Assembly: GCF_002075885.1 (NCBI RefSeq)
Contig: NZ_MDET01000045.1
Coordinates: forward strand, 141,534 to 205,533
From: Manganibacter manganicus
GTDB taxonomy: Bacteria > Pseudomonadota > Alphaproteobacteria > Rhizobiales > Rhizobiaceae
Length of the DNA: 64,000 nucleotides
Reading direction: 5' to 3'
Position 1 is the first letter of the stretch. Every line of letters starts with the position of its first letter. A program made the position numbers and the translations under genes. Of this stretch, positions 50,416-59,456 are shown piece after piece. The notes under the pieces were generated by a model, which searched no databases, was not told the DNA's origin, and worked only from the letters and a program-made list of their open reading frames with translations.

Positions 50416-51522
50416 GTGAACGCGATGACCGACCTTGATCTCTATCGTCATCTCGACGAGATGACGCCTTGGGACGACCGTCTGCAGGTTCTGGAGGTGA
50501 TCGGTGTTTCCGATGAAGCGCCGGACGTGAAGACCTTCACCTTCCGCTCGGACAACCAGACCTGGTTTCGCTACAAGCCGGGCCAGTTCATTACGCTGGA
50601 ACTGCCTGTCGGCGACGAACCGGTCATGCGCACCTACACACTGTCTTCGTCGCCGTCACGGCCGTTCGCCATCGCGGTCACGGTGAAGGCGCAACCCGGC
50701 AGCATCGGCACCCGCTGGATGTTCGAGAGCCTGAAAACCGGTGCCCATATCAAGGCCTATGGCCCTGCCGGCGACTTTTCCCATCACAGCCACCCTGCAG
50801 CGAAATATCTGTTCATCTCGGCCGGATCCGGCATCACGCCGATGATGTCGATGCTGCGCTGGCTGAACGATTGTGCGCCGTGGACCGACGTTGCTTTCGT
50901 CAACTGCGCCCGGCGGCCGGAAGAAATCATCTTCCGCAAGGAACTGGAACTGCTCGGCAGCCGCATGCCCGGCCTGTCGCTCGGTTTCCTGATCGAGGAA
51001 CGGTCGAGCCGCGAAAGCTGGTTCGGCCATATGGGCCGTATCGATGCGGTGCGCCTGCCGCTGCTTGCGCCCGATTTCCGGGAACGGGAAGTGTTTTGCT
51101 GCGGCCCCGAGCCGTTCATGCGGGCCGTACGCCAAATGCTCGAAGCCGCGGGGTTCGACATGGCGTGTTATCACGAAGAAAGCTTCGGCAAGCCCGCCAT
51201 CGCGCCGGTGCCCGCGCCATTCTCCGATGCCCCGCCTGCGGAACAACCTTCCGCGGACATGGCTGTCGCCATCCGCTTTGCCGGCTCCGATGTTGAAACC
51301 ATGTGTGTTCCCGATCAGACCGTGCTGCAGGCCGCCCGTGCCGCGGGCGTGCGCATTTCGGCTGCCTGCGAGTTCGGCCTGTGCGGCACCTGCAAGGTCA
51401 AGAAGCTCTCCGGTGAGGTGGAGATGAGCCACAATGGCGGCATTCTCGATGAGGAAATCGCCGAGGGCTACATCCTGTGCTGCTGCTCAAAACCGCTCTC
51501 GGCGCTGGAGATCGTGGCATGA
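50416..51522 (+). CDS. gbcB: Rieske oxygenase reductase, GbcB-like
   Basis: Electron-transfer partner, 368 aa: FAD-binding domain (YKPGQFITLELPVGDEPVMR, then RTYTLSSSPSRP near 75), NAD-binding domain (FISAGSGITPMMSMLRWL, EVFCCGPEPFMRAV) and a C-terminal plant-type [2Fe-2S] ferredoxin (CEFGLCGTCKVKKLSG ... YILCCCSKP). GTG 50416 follows GAGGAGGGGG; ATG 50425 is possible. It lies 10 bp after gbcA and its stop overlaps a small downstream gene. Confidence 0.87.
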   Translation: MNAMTDLDLYRHLDEMTPWDDRLQVLEVIGVSDEAPDVKTFTFRSDNQTWFRYKPGQFITLELPVGDEPVMRTYTLSSSPSRPFAIAVTVKAQPGSIGTRWMFESLKTGAHIKAYGPAGDFSHHSHPAAKYLFISAGSGITPMMSMLRWLNDCAPWTDVAFVNCARRPEEIIFRKELELLGSRMPGLSLGFLIEERSSRESWFGHMGRIDAVRLPLLAPDFREREVFCCGPEPFMRAVRQMLEAAGFDMACYHEESFGKPAIAPVPAPFSDAPPAEQPSADMAVAIRFAGSDVETMCVPDQTVLQAARAAGVRISAACEFGLCGTCKVKKLSGEVEMSHNGGILDEEIAEGYILCCCSKPLSALEIVA

Positions 51523-51794
51523 CGGTGCGCGACGACGACAACACCGTCGCGGCGAAACCCCCGCTCGATCACAGGGCGATGCGGGCTATCTCGCCACTTC
51601 CGCCACCTGAAGAGGTATTTATCGATTGGCTGATGTCGGTGCCTATGTCGGCCGATCTGGCAGCCGCCGCAAGGCGGCAGATCGCCCTCATCGACCGGCG
51701 AATGCCATACCATCCCGATGTGCAATGCCTGCGCATGCTGCTGCTCGCCATCGTCGGCGGCGGAGATTGGCGGTCGCCTTTGCGGAATCTCTGA
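51519..51794 (+). CDS. Small conserved hypothetical, coupled to gbcB
   Basis: A 91-residue protein of unknown function whose ATG overlaps the gbcB stop (ATGA). It is polar at the N-terminus, then SPLPPPEEVFIDWLMSVP and AAAARRQIALIDRRMPYHPD, which may form two helices. No metal or membrane motif seen. Tight coupling suggests a role with the oxygenase pair. Confidence 0.6.
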   Translation: MTVRDDDNTVAAKPPLDHRAMRAISPLPPPEEVFIDWLMSVPMSADLAAAARRQIALIDRRMPYHPDVQCLRMLLLAIVGGGDWRSPLRNL

Positions 51795-51842
51795 AAAGGA
51801 ACCGTCAATCTCATTGCTCGAGCGCCGCGACCGGCAAGTGCT

Positions 51843-54044
51843 TCAGTTGATCGCGTCGATGCTGCCCAGCCGCAGGAACAGCGTCTCGCCTGAAGAGTCA
51901 TCCACGCCGTCATTGTCGGTCACGACATAGGCGTCGCCGCTGGCGTCGATGGCAAAGCCCTCGACCTTGTCGACCACATAGCCATTGGTGGCGGCCTTCA
52001 GGTCGGGGATCAGATCGCGCACCAGCGTCTTCTTCACCAGAGGCAGATCGCCGCCCAGCCCGGCCGGCTTGAAATCGTCCAGCGCCACGGCGTAGATCGC
52101 CTTGAGCCTGGCGTCCGTCCCGATCTGGTTGTCGCGCTCGACGATATAGAGCTTGTCTTTCCAGGCGGTGATTTCCGACAGGCCGACCCAGCCCTTTTCA
52201 GCTTTTTCAAGCGGGTAGCGCACCGCCGACCACTCTTTTGCTTTCGGCTTGTAGGCCAGCAGCTTAACCTCGCCCTTGGCATCGTCGGTCCATTCGCGCT
52301 GCACGGCCATGACCAGCGTCAGGTCGTCGCCCTCGCCCAGAGTGGTGATGCCTTCATAGCCGAAGCGGCCATCCTGGCCGAGAAGCTCGGCCGGCAGTGC
52401 GATTTCCTGGCCGATCTCGCCCTCGGCATCCACATGATAGATGGCATTGGCCGTCAGCTTGGCGGCGTTGCCTTCCGAGGCCAGCCAGAAACCGTCCTTG
52501 CCGTCGGAGGCGATGCCTTCGAGGTCGAGTTTCTGCGCCGGCTGACCATCGCGCGTGACGACCAGTTTCTTCACGATCTCGGCCGGTGTCCTGGTGGCGT
52601 CGATGGTGAAGATTGAAGGCTGCGAGCGATAGAAGGAGTCGGATACGGCATAGAGCTTGCCCGCGTCCGTCGGATCGGCAGCGAGTCCTGAAAGCGCACC
52701 CCAGCCGATCGGCTTACCCGCCCCGTCATCTACAGAGACGACCATCGGGTAGGCGGCCGGGCCGTCGCCAAGCTCATAGAGCATGACATGCGGGCGCGCG
52801 CCGCCCTCTTCCACCAGGTCGGTTTCGTTGGCCGTGGCGAGCAGGTTGCGGGATGGGATGGCGACCAGGCCCTCCGGGCCAATGCCCGAGGGCAGCAACT
52901 GGATGAATTCGGGCGCAGCGCCGGTATCCCTGTAGACGCCTATGATCGAGGCGCGCTCGCTGGCGACCAGGATATATTGCGTGTCGCCGAATCCCGCGAC
53001 TTCGAGGCCTTCGAGTTCGACGCCCTTCTTGTTGCGCTTGTCTGGATAATGACCGGCGGCGGCGATCTTCATTTCCAGCGACGGACCGGATTCGTAGAGC
53101 GCCTTGCCGGTCTTGTCGAAGATGGTGAAGGAACGCGAGCCGCCCTTATAGTCACCTTCATTGGCAATGACGAAGCGGTCATTGTCGAGCCATTTGATCG
53201 CGTCGGGTTCGCGCGCCACGCCCGTCATCGAACCCGTGAAGTCCAGCGCGCCGTCCTTCCCGATGTCGATGCCGTAGAGATCGACCGAGCCGGCGGAAAA
53301 ATGCGCCGTGACCTTACCGGTCGCCGCATCGATGACGGCGATGTGGTTGTTTTCCTGAAGCGTGACGGCAATTTCATTGGCGGTGTTGAAATCGACGAAT
53401 TCGGGCTCCGGGTCTTCCGGCGAAATTTCCGCCAGCCCGGTCAGATCGACGGTCTTCATGGTGGCGCAGTCCGGCACGCCGCCGGTCAGGCCGAATATCT
53501 TCAAGTCGCCGGCGGGCATCTGCGGCAACTCGCCGTCGTTCAGTTCCTCGTCGCGCTCGTTCTCGATGGCGATGGCTGCGAACTTGCCGTCGGCGCTCAC
53601 TGCCACGGAATCGGGCTGGCCACCGAGGTCACAGGTGGCTTCGATCTTCTTGGTGGCGAGATCGATGACGGTCAGGTTGCCGGAAGGATTCTTGAAGCTT
53701 TCCGAGGTGTTGACGCCGGCCAGCACCTTGCCGCCGACCACGGCGACGGAGGTCGGCTCACCGTCGATCTTGACGATGCCGCCCGGCTTCGGCGTCTTCG
53801 GGTCGGAAATGTCGACGAAGCCGACAGCGCCCAGGGGGCTGTCGGAATAGACCAGTATATTGCCGTCTTCGCTTGCTTTGATGATTTCCGACGAGGTCGG
53901 CGTCCCGGCGTCGGTGCCCGCCGGCAGGTTTTCGGCAACCGGAAAGGTGGCGATCCGGTTGAAGGCGCTGTCGGCATGGGCGGGCAGCGCCACCGAAGCG
54001 GCAAGAACGGTGCTCAAAACAAGAAGGCGCGACTGGCTGGTCAT
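51843..54044 (-). CDS. Secreted protein with phytase-like (esterase-like) beta-propeller domain
   Basis: A 733-residue exported protein. The signal peptide MTSQSRLLVLSTVLAASVAL ends near AHA/DS (residue about 24). Residues about 30-400 are propeller-like repeats (SPLGAVGFVDISDPKTPKPG, NLTVIDLATKKIEATC, PDSVAVSADGKFAAIAIENE); the C-terminal part matches the phytase-like domain (YEGITTLGEGDDLTLVMAVQ, SEITAWKDKLYIVERDNQ, VEGFAIDASGDAYVVTDNDG). Aspartate-rich loops suggest calcium. ATG 54044 has GAGAG 7 bases upstream. It is near the phosphate-stress lipid genes, which fits phosphate scavenging, but this is inference. Confidence 0.8.
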   Translation of the reverse strand: MTSQSRLLVLSTVLAASVALPAHADSAFNRIATFPVAENLPAGTDAGTPTSSEIIKASEDGNILVYSDSPLGAVGFVDISDPKTPKPGGIVKIDGEPTSVAVVGGKVLAGVNTSESFKNPSGNLTVIDLATKKIEATCDLGGQPDSVAVSADGKFAAIAIENERDEELNDGELPQMPAGDLKIFGLTGGVPDCATMKTVDLTGLAEISPEDPEPEFVDFNTANEIAVTLQENNHIAVIDAATGKVTAHFSAGSVDLYGIDIGKDGALDFTGSMTGVAREPDAIKWLDNDRFVIANEGDYKGGSRSFTIFDKTGKALYESGPSLEMKIAAAGHYPDKRNKKGVELEGLEVAGFGDTQYILVASERASIIGVYRDTGAAPEFIQLLPSGIGPEGLVAIPSRNLLATANETDLVEEGGARPHVMLYELGDGPAAYPMVVSVDDGAGKPIGWGALSGLAADPTDAGKLYAVSDSFYRSQPSIFTIDATRTPAEIVKKLVVTRDGQPAQKLDLEGIASDGKDGFWLASEGNAAKLTANAIYHVDAEGEIGQEIALPAELLGQDGRFGYEGITTLGEGDDLTLVMAVQREWTDDAKGEVKLLAYKPKAKEWSAVRYPLEKAEKGWVGLSEITAWKDKLYIVERDNQIGTDARLKAIYAVALDDFKPAGLGGDLPLVKKTLVRDLIPDLKAATNGYVVDKVEGFAIDASGDAYVVTDNDGVDDSSGETLFLRLGSIDAIN

Positions 54045-54159
54045 GTGGGTTCTCTCTGATCTTCGAGTTCCCAGCGGTTTGCAGGATCGATATTTCAACG
54101 CGATGACTTCCAGATGACAGCAAGATGACATCGGCCATATGAGGCCGTTCCTGGCGAGG

Positions 54160-54813
54160 TCAGCGATTTCGAATGATCGAAATCCAGGCAAAGCCGCGAT
54201 AAAGCCGCTTCGCCTCCATTGTCGCGTCTCGGCCAGCGGCGATCTCGGCACTGACCGCGAAAAGGTCGCTGCGCGGTGTCACGTGATACCATCGCAACCA
54301 GGTGCGCAGCGCCGATCGGAACCAGCGTGGCAGGCCATGTTGGTCGCCGAAGTCGACGACATGCAGTTCGCCGCCGGGGCCGAGATGGCCGAGCGCCTCA
54401 CGCATCACCGACTGCCAGCCGGGAATCATGGAAACTGCATAGGAAATGAAAATCCGGTCGAAGCTCTGGCGTCCGAACACCTTGCCGGGATTGAAGCGCG
54501 CCGCATCGGCATGGGCCAACCTGATCCGGCCCTGCAGCCCGGCGGCGACCACCGAGGCGCCGGCCGTCTCCAGCATCGAACCGGAAATGTCGACACCGTG
54601 GAAAAGCGCCTGCGGATAGATCCGCGCCGCCCGGATCAGGTTGCGGCCGGTGCCGCAGCCGATCTCAAGCACCGTCGCGCCAGCTCCGGGCTTGAGCCCG
54701 TCGATCATCGGATCGCGGCCAAGCAGGTAATATTTGCGGGTAGCGTCATAGATGTGCCGTTGCCGGGCATAGACGCGCTCCATCAGGTCGCCATGGTCGA
54801 AAGCGGCCGTCAT
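54160..54813 (-). CDS. btaB: BtaB methyltransferase for betaine lipid (DGTS) synthesis
   Basis: Adds three methyl groups from SAM to diacylglyceryl-homoserine, giving diacylglyceryl-trimethylhomoserine. It has 217 aa, SAM motif I LEIGCGTGRNLIRAARIYP near residue 48, then VDISGSMLETA, and the post-I motif DRIFISYAVSMIPGW. N-terminal MERVYARQRHIYDATRKYYL and the end RGFAWISI are typical. The ATG overlaps the btaA stop (ATGA). Confidence 0.9.
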   Translation of the reverse strand: MTAAFDHGDLMERVYARQRHIYDATRKYYLLGRDPMIDGLKPGAGATVLEIGCGTGRNLIRAARIYPQALFHGVDISGSMLETAGASVVAAGLQGRIRLAHADAARFNPGKVFGRQSFDRIFISYAVSMIPGWQSVMREALGHLGPGGELHVVDFGDQHGLPRWFRSALRTWLRWYHVTPRSDLFAVSAEIAAGRDATMEAKRLYRGFAWISIIRNR

Positions 54814-56081
54814 GCCGGTTCCCCGCCCAACACATAGAGATGGAAGCCACCATAAATCGACGAACGGTCGCGCGCGTGCAATTCCCGCGACTGCTGCTGC
54901 CGATATTCCCAGCGCTTCAGCATCGCATCGTCAAGCCGTCCGGGCAGCAGGCTTTGCGCGCCGGCCGTGCGGAAGATGACACGGGCGCTGGGCGCCGCGG
55001 TTCGGCCGATCTCGCGCCAGAGACCGTTCAATTGCGTATCGGACATCCAGTCCTGCGCATCGAGCAGGACGAAGCGATCGACCGATGCGGGCGGCTTGGC
55101 GGCAAGGAATTCGGTATAGGAAGCATTGCTCACCGTCATGCGGTCGGCGCGGGCACGCACTTTGTCGAAATTGACGCGCGACAGATAAGGCGGCAGCGGG
55201 CCGCCGTCCGCCGCGCTGTAGCCCCGCCCGAACGCCTGCCACGCGAAATAATTGTCGGTCAGGGGAAAACCGCAGGCCAATTTTTCAAGCCGCGCGCGCA
55301 GCACCGAAGCCATGTCGCCATCCGGGCCGGCCAGCGCGTCATATTGCTGCGGTGGGATGCCGAGACCGAAGAGCGAGGATTTGCGGCGGATCGCCCAGCG
55401 GATCACGCGCCTGTCGAACAGCGGCGATATTTCTTCATTGAAGAATCGGCGCTGGTCTTCGAGAGAGCCGGCTTCGAGCAGGCGGCGCGGGTCGATGCCG
55501 TATATGCGTGCCACGCGATGGCCGATGCCGATGAACGCGCCAAGCAGGCCGTGCCGATACAGGTTGCGCGAAAAGATCGAGATGCGCCGCCGGCCCAAAA
55601 GCTTGCGCTTTTCCCAATAGGCCCGGCTGCCCGCATCCAGATGCGGCCGGATGAACCGCCCGTAAGCCTCGATATTTTCCTTTTCGTCGCCGGCTCCATA
55701 GAAGCGATAGAAAGCCTCGTAGTCCGGCAGGTTGGCCAGCGCCGCCAATTTGAGGCGGTTGAAGGCGACATGCGCCCGGTTGAGATCGACCGCTTCGATG
55801 CGGGCGGGATCCGCCAGAAGATAGGAGAGCGCGTTGCAGCCGCCCGAGGCGATGGTGACGATTCGATGGCCGGGGCAGATTTCGAGCGCCGCCATGTCGA
55901 CGTCGGGATCTTCCCAGATCTGCGGGTAGACGAGCCCGCTGAACAATTGCGCGAACAGGCGCTCGGACAGGCCTTTTCGTGAAAATGCCGAATTGTGGCG
56001 CACCGCGCCGTGCAGCCGCTTGCGCGCCTGCTTGCGGCTGACGGGTTCAGGCTCTGCTCGATACGTCTCGATGGCGGACAT
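54810..56081 (-). CDS. btaA: BtaA 3-amino-3-carboxypropyltransferase (DUF3419)
   Basis: Transfers the aminobutyryl group of SAM to diacylglycerol, first step of betaine lipid synthesis. It has 423 aa with FSGLVYPQIWEDPDVDMAAL near residue 47, IVTIASGGCNALSYLLADPA near 72, AVDLNRAHVAFNRLKLAAL, and FVLLDAQDWMSD in the C-terminal half. ATG 56081 lies inside the 3' end of the glycosyltransferase gene (35-bp overlap). In Sinorhizobium and Agrobacterium relatives such genes are phosphate-starvation-induced through PhoB. Confidence 0.93.
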   Translation of the reverse strand: MSAIETYRAEPEPVSRKQARKRLHGAVRHNSAFSRKGLSERLFAQLFSGLVYPQIWEDPDVDMAALEICPGHRIVTIASGGCNALSYLLADPARIEAVDLNRAHVAFNRLKLAALANLPDYEAFYRFYGAGDEKENIEAYGRFIRPHLDAGSRAYWEKRKLLGRRRISIFSRNLYRHGLLGAFIGIGHRVARIYGIDPRRLLEAGSLEDQRRFFNEEISPLFDRRVIRWAIRRKSSLFGLGIPPQQYDALAGPDGDMASVLRARLEKLACGFPLTDNYFAWQAFGRGYSAADGGPLPPYLSRVNFDKVRARADRMTVSNASYTEFLAAKPPASVDRFVLLDAQDWMSDTQLNGLWREIGRTAAPSARVIFRTAGAQSLLPGRLDDAMLKRWEYRQQQSRELHARDRSSIYGGFHLYVLGGEPA

Positions 56082-57111
56082 CTTGTGCTTTCTCCTGCCC
56101 GACCGGCGGCCTGCCGCCGGCTGGCCGCAGATGATCGAGGAACTGGCGGGCGCATTCGGGCCAGCTATAGGCGAGCGCCCTGACGCGGGCCGACTCGCGC
56201 GGCACTTCGAGCGCCGCGAGCGCCGCCTGGTGCAGATCGTCGGACAGAACCCCGCCATCGCCGACGATGTCGCTTGGCCCGGTCACCGGAAACGCGGCGA
56301 CGGGGCACCCGCTCGCCATGGCCTCCAGAAGCACATTGCCGAAGGTGTCGGTCCGGCTCGGAAAGACGAACACGTCGGCCGACGCGTAAATCCGCGCCAG
56401 TTCTTCATTGGAGCAGGCGCCGAGAAAGTGGGCCTCGGGATAGCGTTCTTTCAGGCCCGGCAGGTCCGGCCCATCGCCGACGATGACCTTGCTTCCCGGC
56501 AGGTCGAGATCAAGGAAGGCGGGGAGGTTTTTTTCCACCGCCACCCTGCCGACGCAGAGGAAGACCGGCCCCGGCAAAGCCAGGTCGTCTTTCCACTTCG
56601 GATGGAAGAATTCGGCGTCCACGCCGCGCGTCCACGGCCGGATATTGGTATAGCCGCGCCGCGCAAGGTCGGCGCCGAGCGATGGCGTCGCCACCATGAC
56701 GCCCTGCCCCGCATTGTGAAATTTTCGCAGCAAGGCGTAGCTCCAGCTTTCCGGTACCGGAACACGCGCGCGCAGATATTCCGGAAACTTGGTGTGGTAG
56801 CTGGTGGTGAAGGCAAGGCCCTCACCCATGCACACCCGCCGCGCCAGCCAGCCGAGCGGCCCCTCTGTCGCGATGTGTACGCTCCGCGGCGCGATTTCGG
56901 CGATCCGCCGTGCGACCTGACGCGGCGAAGCCAGCGCAAAGCGGATATCGAGATAGAATGGCAATGGTAGCGTGCGAAAGCCGTCCGGCGTCAGGAAACG
57001 GACATCGATGCCCTGTTCGGCAAGCTCCTGCGCCAGGCGGGTCAAGGTACGTACGACGCCATTCACTTGCGGGTGCCAGGCATCGGTGACGATGAGGACG
57101 CGTTCCGTCAT
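56047..57111 (-). CDS. Family 4 glycosyltransferase (probable glycolipid synthase)
   Basis: A 354-residue GT-B enzyme. N-terminal VTDAWHPQVNGVVRTLTRLA with the glycine-rich acceptor loop, TEGPLGWLARRVCMGEGLAF, YHTKFPEYLRAR, and the donor site ending ADVFVFPSRTDTFGNVLLEAMASG with the E-x7-E pattern. This sequence type is shared with SqdX/Agt-like diacylglycerol glycosyltransferases. Between a metallophosphoesterase gene (1 bp gap) and btaA (overlap) it probably makes phosphate-free glycolipids. ATG 57111 chosen over a longer frame to 57168. Confidence 0.85.
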   Translation of the reverse strand: MTERVLIVTDAWHPQVNGVVRTLTRLAQELAEQGIDVRFLTPDGFRTLPLPFYLDIRFALASPRQVARRIAEIAPRSVHIATEGPLGWLARRVCMGEGLAFTTSYHTKFPEYLRARVPVPESWSYALLRKFHNAGQGVMVATPSLGADLARRGYTNIRPWTRGVDAEFFHPKWKDDLALPGPVFLCVGRVAVEKNLPAFLDLDLPGSKVIVGDGPDLPGLKERYPEAHFLGACSNEELARIYASADVFVFPSRTDTFGNVLLEAMASGCPVAAFPVTGPSDIVGDGGVLSDDLHQAALAALEVPRESARVRALAYSWPECARQFLDHLRPAGGRPPVGQEKAQDVRHRDVSSRA

Positions 57112-57112
57112 T

Positions 57113-57946
57113 TCACGCCGCGTGCCGCCGCCAGGGAGCCGGAAGCGGCCGCTGGGCGTTGAGCGCACGGCTCCGGACCGCCCAATGGATCAGCTCCATG
57201 CGTCCGTCATGGTGCTCGACGACCGCCGTGCAGCTTTCGACCCAGTCGCCGGTGTTGATGTAGGCAAGGCCGGCCATATCGCGCATGGCGGCGCAATGGA
57301 TATGGCCGCAGATGACGCCGTCGGCGCCCTGGCGGCGCGCCTCGGCAGCCAGCGTATCCTCGAACCGGCCGATGAAATTGACCGCGTTCTTGACCTTGAG
57401 CTTGGCCCATGCCGACAACGACCAGTAGGTGAAGCCGAGCCAGCGCCGCACGGCATTGATGTGCCTGGAAAGCACGAGCGCCGTCGCATAGGCCCAGTCG
57501 CCGAAGAAGGCGAGCCATTTGGCGTGGCGCACCACCACGTCGAAAATATCGCCATGAATGACGAGATAGCGCTTGCCGTCAGCGGCTTCGTGCACCGCCG
57601 TTTCGCAAACCTCGATGCCGCCGAAATGCGTGCCGTAGAATTCGCGCAGGAATTCGTCGTGATTGCCCGGCACATAGACGATGCGCGTCCCCTTGCGCGC
57701 CTTTCGCAGCAGCTTCTGCACCACGTCGTTATGGGTTTGCGGCCAGTACCAGCCGGATCGCAACCGCCAACCGTCAACAATATCGCCAACCAGATAGATC
57801 GTTTCGGCGTCGTGATGTTTCAGGAATTCCAGCAGCGAATCGACCTGGGACCCCTTAGTCCCGAGATGAATGTCGGACAGGAAAAGCGTCCGATACCGGC
57901 AAGGATCGAAAGCATTGGTCGAATCATCTGCTGCGTCACGGGTCAT
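57113..57946 (-). CDS. Metallophosphoesterase (UDP-2,3-diacylglucosamine diphosphatase-like)
   Basis: A 277-residue calcineurin-fold hydrolase. Metal motifs in order: LFLSDIHLGTKGSQ (D-x-H) near residue 20, YLVGDIVDGW (GD), YVPGNHDEFLREF (GNHD) near 80, VIHGDIFD (GD) and CGHIHCAAM (GHxH) near 205. This pattern fits LpxH/LpxI-group and related lipid phosphatases. Start is ATG 57946 or 57955; a PHO-box-like sequence lies only 15-24 bp upstream. Heads the glycosyltransferase-btaA-btaB operon, so it may release diacylglycerol or act on a lipid phosphate (inference). Confidence 0.83.
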   Translation of the reverse strand: MTRDAADDSTNAFDPCRYRTLFLSDIHLGTKGSQVDSLLEFLKHHDAETIYLVGDIVDGWRLRSGWYWPQTHNDVVQKLLRKARKGTRIVYVPGNHDEFLREFYGTHFGGIEVCETAVHEAADGKRYLVIHGDIFDVVVRHAKWLAFFGDWAYATALVLSRHINAVRRWLGFTYWSLSAWAKLKVKNAVNFIGRFEDTLAAEARRQGADGVICGHIHCAAMRDMAGLAYINTGDWVESCTAVVEHHDGRMELIHWAVRSRALNAQRPLPAPWRRHAA

Positions 57947-57969
57947 GGCAGGCATGACAGCCCATCTCC

Positions 57970-57987
57970 GTGACAGGCGAATGACGG
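57970..57987 (-). promoter_or_regulatory. Candidate PHO box (PhoB site)
   Basis: On the minus strand CCGTCAT-TCGC-CTGTCAC matches the rhizobial PhoB direct repeat CTGTCAT-N4-CTGTCAT/C at 13 of 14 defined positions. A third CTGTCAT follows 16 bp after the second repeat. It lies just before the metallophosphoesterase-glycosyltransferase-btaAB operon. The nearness to the start codon would imply a very short or absent leader. Confidence 0.6.
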
Positions 57988-58223
57988 TATCGATTCGCAT
58001 TGGCCGGCAAGAGGGCGCGCAGCAATGCATTGCGAAAGGCCGCTCCATCATTGCGTTTGTTGCCGGCATACGGCTTTCAACAAGCGGATATTACCGGACT
58101 TTCCTGCCAACATGCCGTTTCCTGGGAGACGGTGCGCAGAGGCCGTCCGATCTCGCGGGTTTGATGCTGGCTTGATCGGCCATATGTGCCAATATCGAGC
58201 CTGCAACGCTGGAGGATGAGATC

Positions 58224-59453
58224 ATGGCCGATGGAAAGTTGCACTTCCACGTTCCGGAGCCCGAAGTGCGGCCGGGCGGGACGCCGGATTTCTCCGCTGT
58301 GCCGATCCCCAAGGCCGGATCGGTGCCGCGCCCGCCCATCGACGTCGATCCGCGCGAAATCCGCGATCTCGCCTTTTCGATCATTCGCGTGCTGAACCGC
58401 ACCGGCGAGGCGGTCGGGCCATGGGCCGGCCTGCTTTCCGACGAGGAACTGCTGCAAGGCTTGCGCCACATGATGACGCTGCGCGCCTTCGACGCGCGCA
58501 TGCAGATGGCGCAGCGACAGGGCAAGACCTCGTTCTACATGCAGCATCTGGGCGAAGAGGCGGTGGCCTGCGCCTTCCGCAAGGCGCTGTCGCCGGGCGA
58601 CATGAATTTCCCGACCTACCGGCAGGCCGGCCTGCTCATCGCCGACGACTATCCGATGGTCACGATGATGAACCAGATCTATTCCAACGAGGCCGATCCG
58701 CTGAAAGGCCGGCAATTGCCGATCATGTATTCCTCCAAGGAGCACGGCTTCTTCTCGATCTCCGGCAATCTGGCGACGCAATATATCCAGGCCGTCGGCT
58801 GGGCGATGGCCTCGGCGATCAGCGGCGACACGAAGATCGCTGCCGGCTGGATCGGCGACGGCTCGACCGCCGAGAGCGATTTCCATTCGGCGCTGGTCTT
58901 CGCCTCAACCTACAAGGCGCCGGTCATTCTCAATGTCGTCAACAATCAGTGGGCGATCTCGACCTTCCAGGGCATCGCGCGCGGCGGGTCGGGCACGTTC
59001 GCGGCGCGCGGGCTGGGCTTCGGCATTCCGGCGCTGCGCGTCGACGGCAATGATTATCTCGCCGTGCATGCGGTGGCGAAATGGGCGGTGGCGCGTGCCC
59101 GCGCCAATCTCGGGCCGACGCTGATCGAATATGTCACCTACCGTGCCGGCGCCCATTCGACATCGGACGACCCGTCCGCCTATAGGCCCAAGGCGGAATC
59201 GGATGCCTGGCCGCTCGGCGATCCGGTCATCCGGCTGAAGAACCATCTCATCCTGCGCGGCGCGTGGTCCGGCGAGCGCCACGAACAGGCCGAGGCCGAG
59301 ATCCTCGACACGGTGATCGCAGCGCAGAAACAGGCCGAGACGCACGGCACGCTGCATAGCGGCAACAAGCCCTCGACACGCGACATGTTCGAGGGCGTTT
59401 ACGAGACGATGCCGCAGCACATCCGGCGCCAGCGCCAGCAGGCGGGAGTGTAG
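58224..59453 (+). CDS. bkdAA: Branched-chain 2-oxoacid dehydrogenase E1 alpha
   Basis: TPP-dependent decarboxylase subunit for 2-oxo acids of Val, Leu and Ile. It has 409 aa with the long N-terminus FHVPEPEVRPGGTPDFS seen in BCKDH E1 alpha, KTSFYMQHLGEEAVACAFR near residue 95, the TPP motif GWIGDGSTAESDFHSALVFA through VNNQWAIST, and the phosphoserine-loop-like region AGAHSTSDDPSAYRP near 310. ATG 58224 has GGAGG 9 bases upstream. Four genes of the complex follow in order. Confidence 0.9.
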   Translation: MADGKLHFHVPEPEVRPGGTPDFSAVPIPKAGSVPRPPIDVDPREIRDLAFSIIRVLNRTGEAVGPWAGLLSDEELLQGLRHMMTLRAFDARMQMAQRQGKTSFYMQHLGEEAVACAFRKALSPGDMNFPTYRQAGLLIADDYPMVTMMNQIYSNEADPLKGRQLPIMYSSKEHGFFSISGNLATQYIQAVGWAMASAISGDTKIAAGWIGDGSTAESDFHSALVFASTYKAPVILNVVNNQWAISTFQGIARGGSGTFAARGLGFGIPALRVDGNDYLAVHAVAKWAVARARANLGPTLIEYVTYRAGAHSTSDDPSAYRPKAESDAWPLGDPVIRLKNHLILRGAWSGERHEQAEAEILDTVIAAQKQAETHGTLHSGNKPSTRDMFEGVYETMPQHIRRQRQQAGV

Positions 59454-59456
59454 CCC

